The translations under genes were made by a program, and so were the position numbers. DNA of 15,635 nt from Holosporales bacterium. Its GTDB lineage: Bacteria; Pseudomonadota; Alphaproteobacteria; BNTO01. Every line of letters starts with the position of its first letter. The first letter of the stretch is position 1. The notes below the pieces were generated by a model. That model saw nothing but the letters and a program-made list of their open reading frames with translations, was not told where the DNA came from and did not search any database. Positions 14,472 to 15,635 of the stretch are shown in pieces. The DNA lies in the NCBI GenBank assembly GCA_031257795.1, contig JAIRNW010000001.1, positions 1 through 15,635 of the forward strand. Direction: 5' to 3'.

Positions 14472-14611
14472 AAGAACCCGCTGACATAAGATCTAAATTG
14501 AGGATTTTTCAGGAGAAACGGATCGCAGAAGTGGTGTACTAAACGTACATGAGTTGCGAACCGGATTCGACACAGAAAAGACTAATTTAAATCATCACGC
14601 CAACAGGTCCT
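14472..14611. repeat. Outer palindromic repeat, uninterrupted copy (empty site)
   Basis: The left arm (AACCCGCTGACATAAGAT) and the right arm (ATCATCACGCCAACAGGTCC) are imperfect inverted repeats, as in the 3832-4117 copy. The centre matches that copy minus the family A insertion, with ATGAGT joined straight to TGCGAACCGG, so this is the pre-insertion state. The right end touches the mucR stop codon. Confidence 0.82.
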
Positions 14612-15089
14612 AGGCAACAGCAGCAGACCCAGCCGCGCTGTCCACAACGCGAATCTTGCGTCTCCCGGTTTTCCCAAGCCCCGTGTTCCTCGCGATTGAG
14701 CTGCGGCGGCGGGCGTAGCTAGGGGCAACCACAGGATAATCAGGCCCAAGTCCCCAGCGCTCTTTGTACTCATCAAGCGACATCTTGTATACCGTGCTCA
14801 AGTGTCTCTTCAGCATTTGCAAACGCTTTCCATCCTCTAAACAGACGATATAATCGTCAAACACGGACTCTTCAATTGGAACCGCTGGAACAACCGGGCC
14901 CCTGTTTTTTGTCGCAAAAGAGGTTTTGTTAAAACTCAGTAAGGATTGAAAAAATAAATTAACCAAGGAACCAACTTCCTCAACCTTAACGGAATTCGCA
15001 CTCATATAAGAGCACGCTAAACGTGTTGCCAACTCCATAAGATCTTTTCTTGTTAGCACATCAAACTCTACCATATAACCATTCCACAT
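14610..15089 (-). CDS. mucR: Ros/MucR family zinc-finger transcriptional regulator
   Basis: MucR proteins are small alphaproteobacterial DNA-binding regulators of surface polysaccharide, motility, cell cycle and virulence genes. The 159-residue product has a helical N-terminal part (8-52) and the family's C-terminal core: DYIVCLEDGKRLQMLKRHL (79-97), then SLDEYKERWGLGPDYPVVAP (104-123) and YARRRSSIARNTGLGK (125-140). Probable zinc ligands are C83, D86 in place of the second Cys (common in this family), and H96; the fourth position is Y101 in STVYKMS. ATG 15089 gives the full length; with the promoter below it leaves a leader of only about 11 nt, so the ATG at 15074 (MVEFDVLTRKDL) is a real alternative. 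The TAG stop abuts a dispersed repeat. It is transcribed from its own promoter, possibly autoregulated. Confidence 0.92.
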   Translation of the reverse strand: MWNGYMVEFDVLTRKDLMELATRLACSYMSANSVKVEEVGSLVNLFFQSLLSFNKTSFATKNRGPVVPAVPIEESVFDDYIVCLEDGKRLQMLKRHLSTVYKMSLDEYKERWGLGPDYPVVAPSYARRRSSIARNTGLGKTGRRKIRVVDSAAGSAAVA

Positions 15090-15106
15090 AAAAACTTTCT
15101 ACGTGA

Positions 15107-15135
15107 TATATAGTTCATCCCTATTGTTCTTGCAA
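15107..15135 (-). promoter_or_regulatory. Sigma70-type promoter of mucR
   Basis: On the minus strand TTGCAA (15130-15135) and TATATA (15107-15112) are separated by exactly 17 nt. Transcription would begin near 15100, just before the two candidate mucR start codons. Confidence 0.65.
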
Positions 15136-15149
15136 GAATAAAAGAACAA
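15124..15149. promoter_or_regulatory. Overlapping palindromes on the mucR -35 box, candidate operator
   Basis: TTCTTGCAAGAA (15127-15138) is a perfect 12-bp palindrome containing the -35 hexamer. A second dyad, TTGTTCTT (15124-15131) and AAGAACAA (15142-15149), overlaps it. A protein bound here would block the promoter. Autoregulation is plausible because MucR homologues often repress their own gene, but MucR is known to prefer loose AT-rich sites, so another regulator is possible. Confidence 0.5.
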
Positions 15150-15300
15150 AATGTTAATAACTTTTCCCTTGTCGAAGGTTAAAAATTATACGCAAACTCT
15201 GAAAACTCGCGTATTCAACTCTGCAAACTTTATTGTTCGCACGATCCGACGAACCAGCAGATTTGTGTAAAATTGCTCATACTCAGTTACAAAAAGAATT

Positions 15301-15318
15301 AGACCTCTTTCGAACCCC
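15301..15318 (-). repeat. Terminal inverted repeat of an IS5-family insertion sequence, related to family A termini
   Basis: AGACCTCTTTCGAACC matches the start of the family A terminus (GGACCTCTTTCGAAACC) with one substitution and a missing A. It begins 2 nt beyond the stop of the transposase fragment. The three bases outside it are ATT, again fitting ANT. The stretch 15150-15300 to its left holds no gene that I can support. Confidence 0.75.
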
Positions 15319-15319
15319 A

Positions 15320-15490
15320 TTATATAGTATCATTAAAATTATAAAGTCCAGCAATCAAGTTAAAGCGCAATCCAACCCGTTCTTTTCTGTTTCTATATTT
15401 TTCGGCAATAATGCGAAACCGTTTTAACGCACCAATAACACATTCGTTTATTACTCTTTTTGCTGCCAATGCACGATTTCGCCTTTTTTT
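15320..15490 (-). pseudogene. C-terminal fragment of an IS5-family (DDE) transposase
   Basis: Reading the minus strand from 15490 to the TAA at 15320-15322 gives 56 uninterrupted codons ending the way IS5-family transposases of the DDE_Tnp_4 type end: NECVIGALKRFRIIAEKYRN, then RKERVGLRFNLIAGLYNF. The conserved VIGxLKRF...YRNR...GLRFNLIAG block is characteristic of the region around the catalytic Glu, with E16 of the fragment (in VINECVIG) as the likely third acidic residue. Everything upstream is replaced at 15491 by a family B element, so the gene is broken at least once; whether the N-terminal part continues beyond that element lies outside the window. A matching terminal repeat follows the stop. 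No intact transposase is present here. Confidence 0.87.
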
Positions 15491-15635
15491 GTTACTACTC
15501 AGCTATCCACCAACCCCCTAAAAGCCTTGATATTGCTGGCTAACAGTCGCATCCAACACTTCGATAATTGCTAAAAATTGCCAATTTCTTCGCCTATTAC
15601 CCTCCTTTTTTGCGATGCACAAAAAATGTGAGTCA
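15491..15635. mobile_element. Family B element, copy 2 (truncated by window edge)
   Basis: The 145 bases from GTTACTACTCAG to the window end match the reverse complement of 11325-11469 with a single visible substitution (CCCCCTAAAAG against CCCCATAAAAG). The left edge is sharp and falls in a poly-T tract, directly interrupting the transposase reading frame. The near identity implies recent dispersal or gene conversion. Confidence 0.87.

Noticed and set aside
15233..15427. Plus-strand 64-codon frame near the right edge
   Set aside because: It runs antisense through the IS5-family terminus and transposase fragment, whose minus-strand reading is clearly the real coding sequence.
1..15635. CRISPR array, tRNA or rRNA genes
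   Set aside because: Repeats present are dispersed and inverted rather than regularly spaced direct repeats, and no tRNA cloverleaf or rRNA segment was recognised by eye on either strand.

Overview
The window looks like a piece of an alphaproteobacterial chromosome, probably from a host-associated lineage (Holosporales- or Rickettsiales-like). Three things point there: a Ros/MucR zinc-finger regulator, a SerC of the subfamily typical of Alphaproteobacteria, and intergenic spaces filled with miniature mobile elements and insertion-sequence debris, in a mid-GC background with large exported proteins of no known family. The exact taxon cannot be read from this sequence.

Layout, left to right. 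(1) serC on the minus strand (176-1336), bounded on both sides by inverted copies of a dispersed repeat (1-149 and 1413-1571). (2) A plus-strand group 1652-3849: a small protein with an extremely acidic tail, ftsY, and an unrecognised multi-pass membrane protein translationally coupled to ftsY. (3) A composite repeat (3832-4117) lying between convergent genes; inside it sits a complete 143-bp miniature element with 28-bp inverted termini and a 3-bp target duplication. (4) A 1779-codon exported, helix-rich protein on the minus strand (4095-9434). (5) A divergent regulatory region (9435-9679) with a sigma70-like promoter and a perfect palindrome, leading to an AT-richer gene for an exported protein with a Walker A motif (9680-11251). 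(6) A 201-bp element of a second repeat family (11269-11469). (7) A minus-strand run, in transcription order: mucR, a type IV prepilin peptidase, an Smr-domain protein, a 53-residue single-pass membrane protein, and a D-Ala-D-Ala carboxypeptidase. (8) At the right edge, the C-terminal piece of an IS5-family transposase (15320-15490), cut off by a second copy of the 201-bp element (15491-15635).

The housekeeping content concerns serine synthesis, SRP-dependent membrane targeting and peptidoglycan trimming. The unusual content is of two kinds. First, a pair of divergently transcribed exported proteins, one giant and helical, one with a P-loop, with no recognisable relatives; these are the best candidates here for an undescribed host-interaction or inter-bacterial system. 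Second, a readable mobile-element history: the miniature element shares its terminus with the IS5-family remnant, its filled and empty target sites are both present in the window, and the second element family has landed in the IS itself. The dispersed repeats lie at gene 3' ends and in two cases supply the last codons and the stop.
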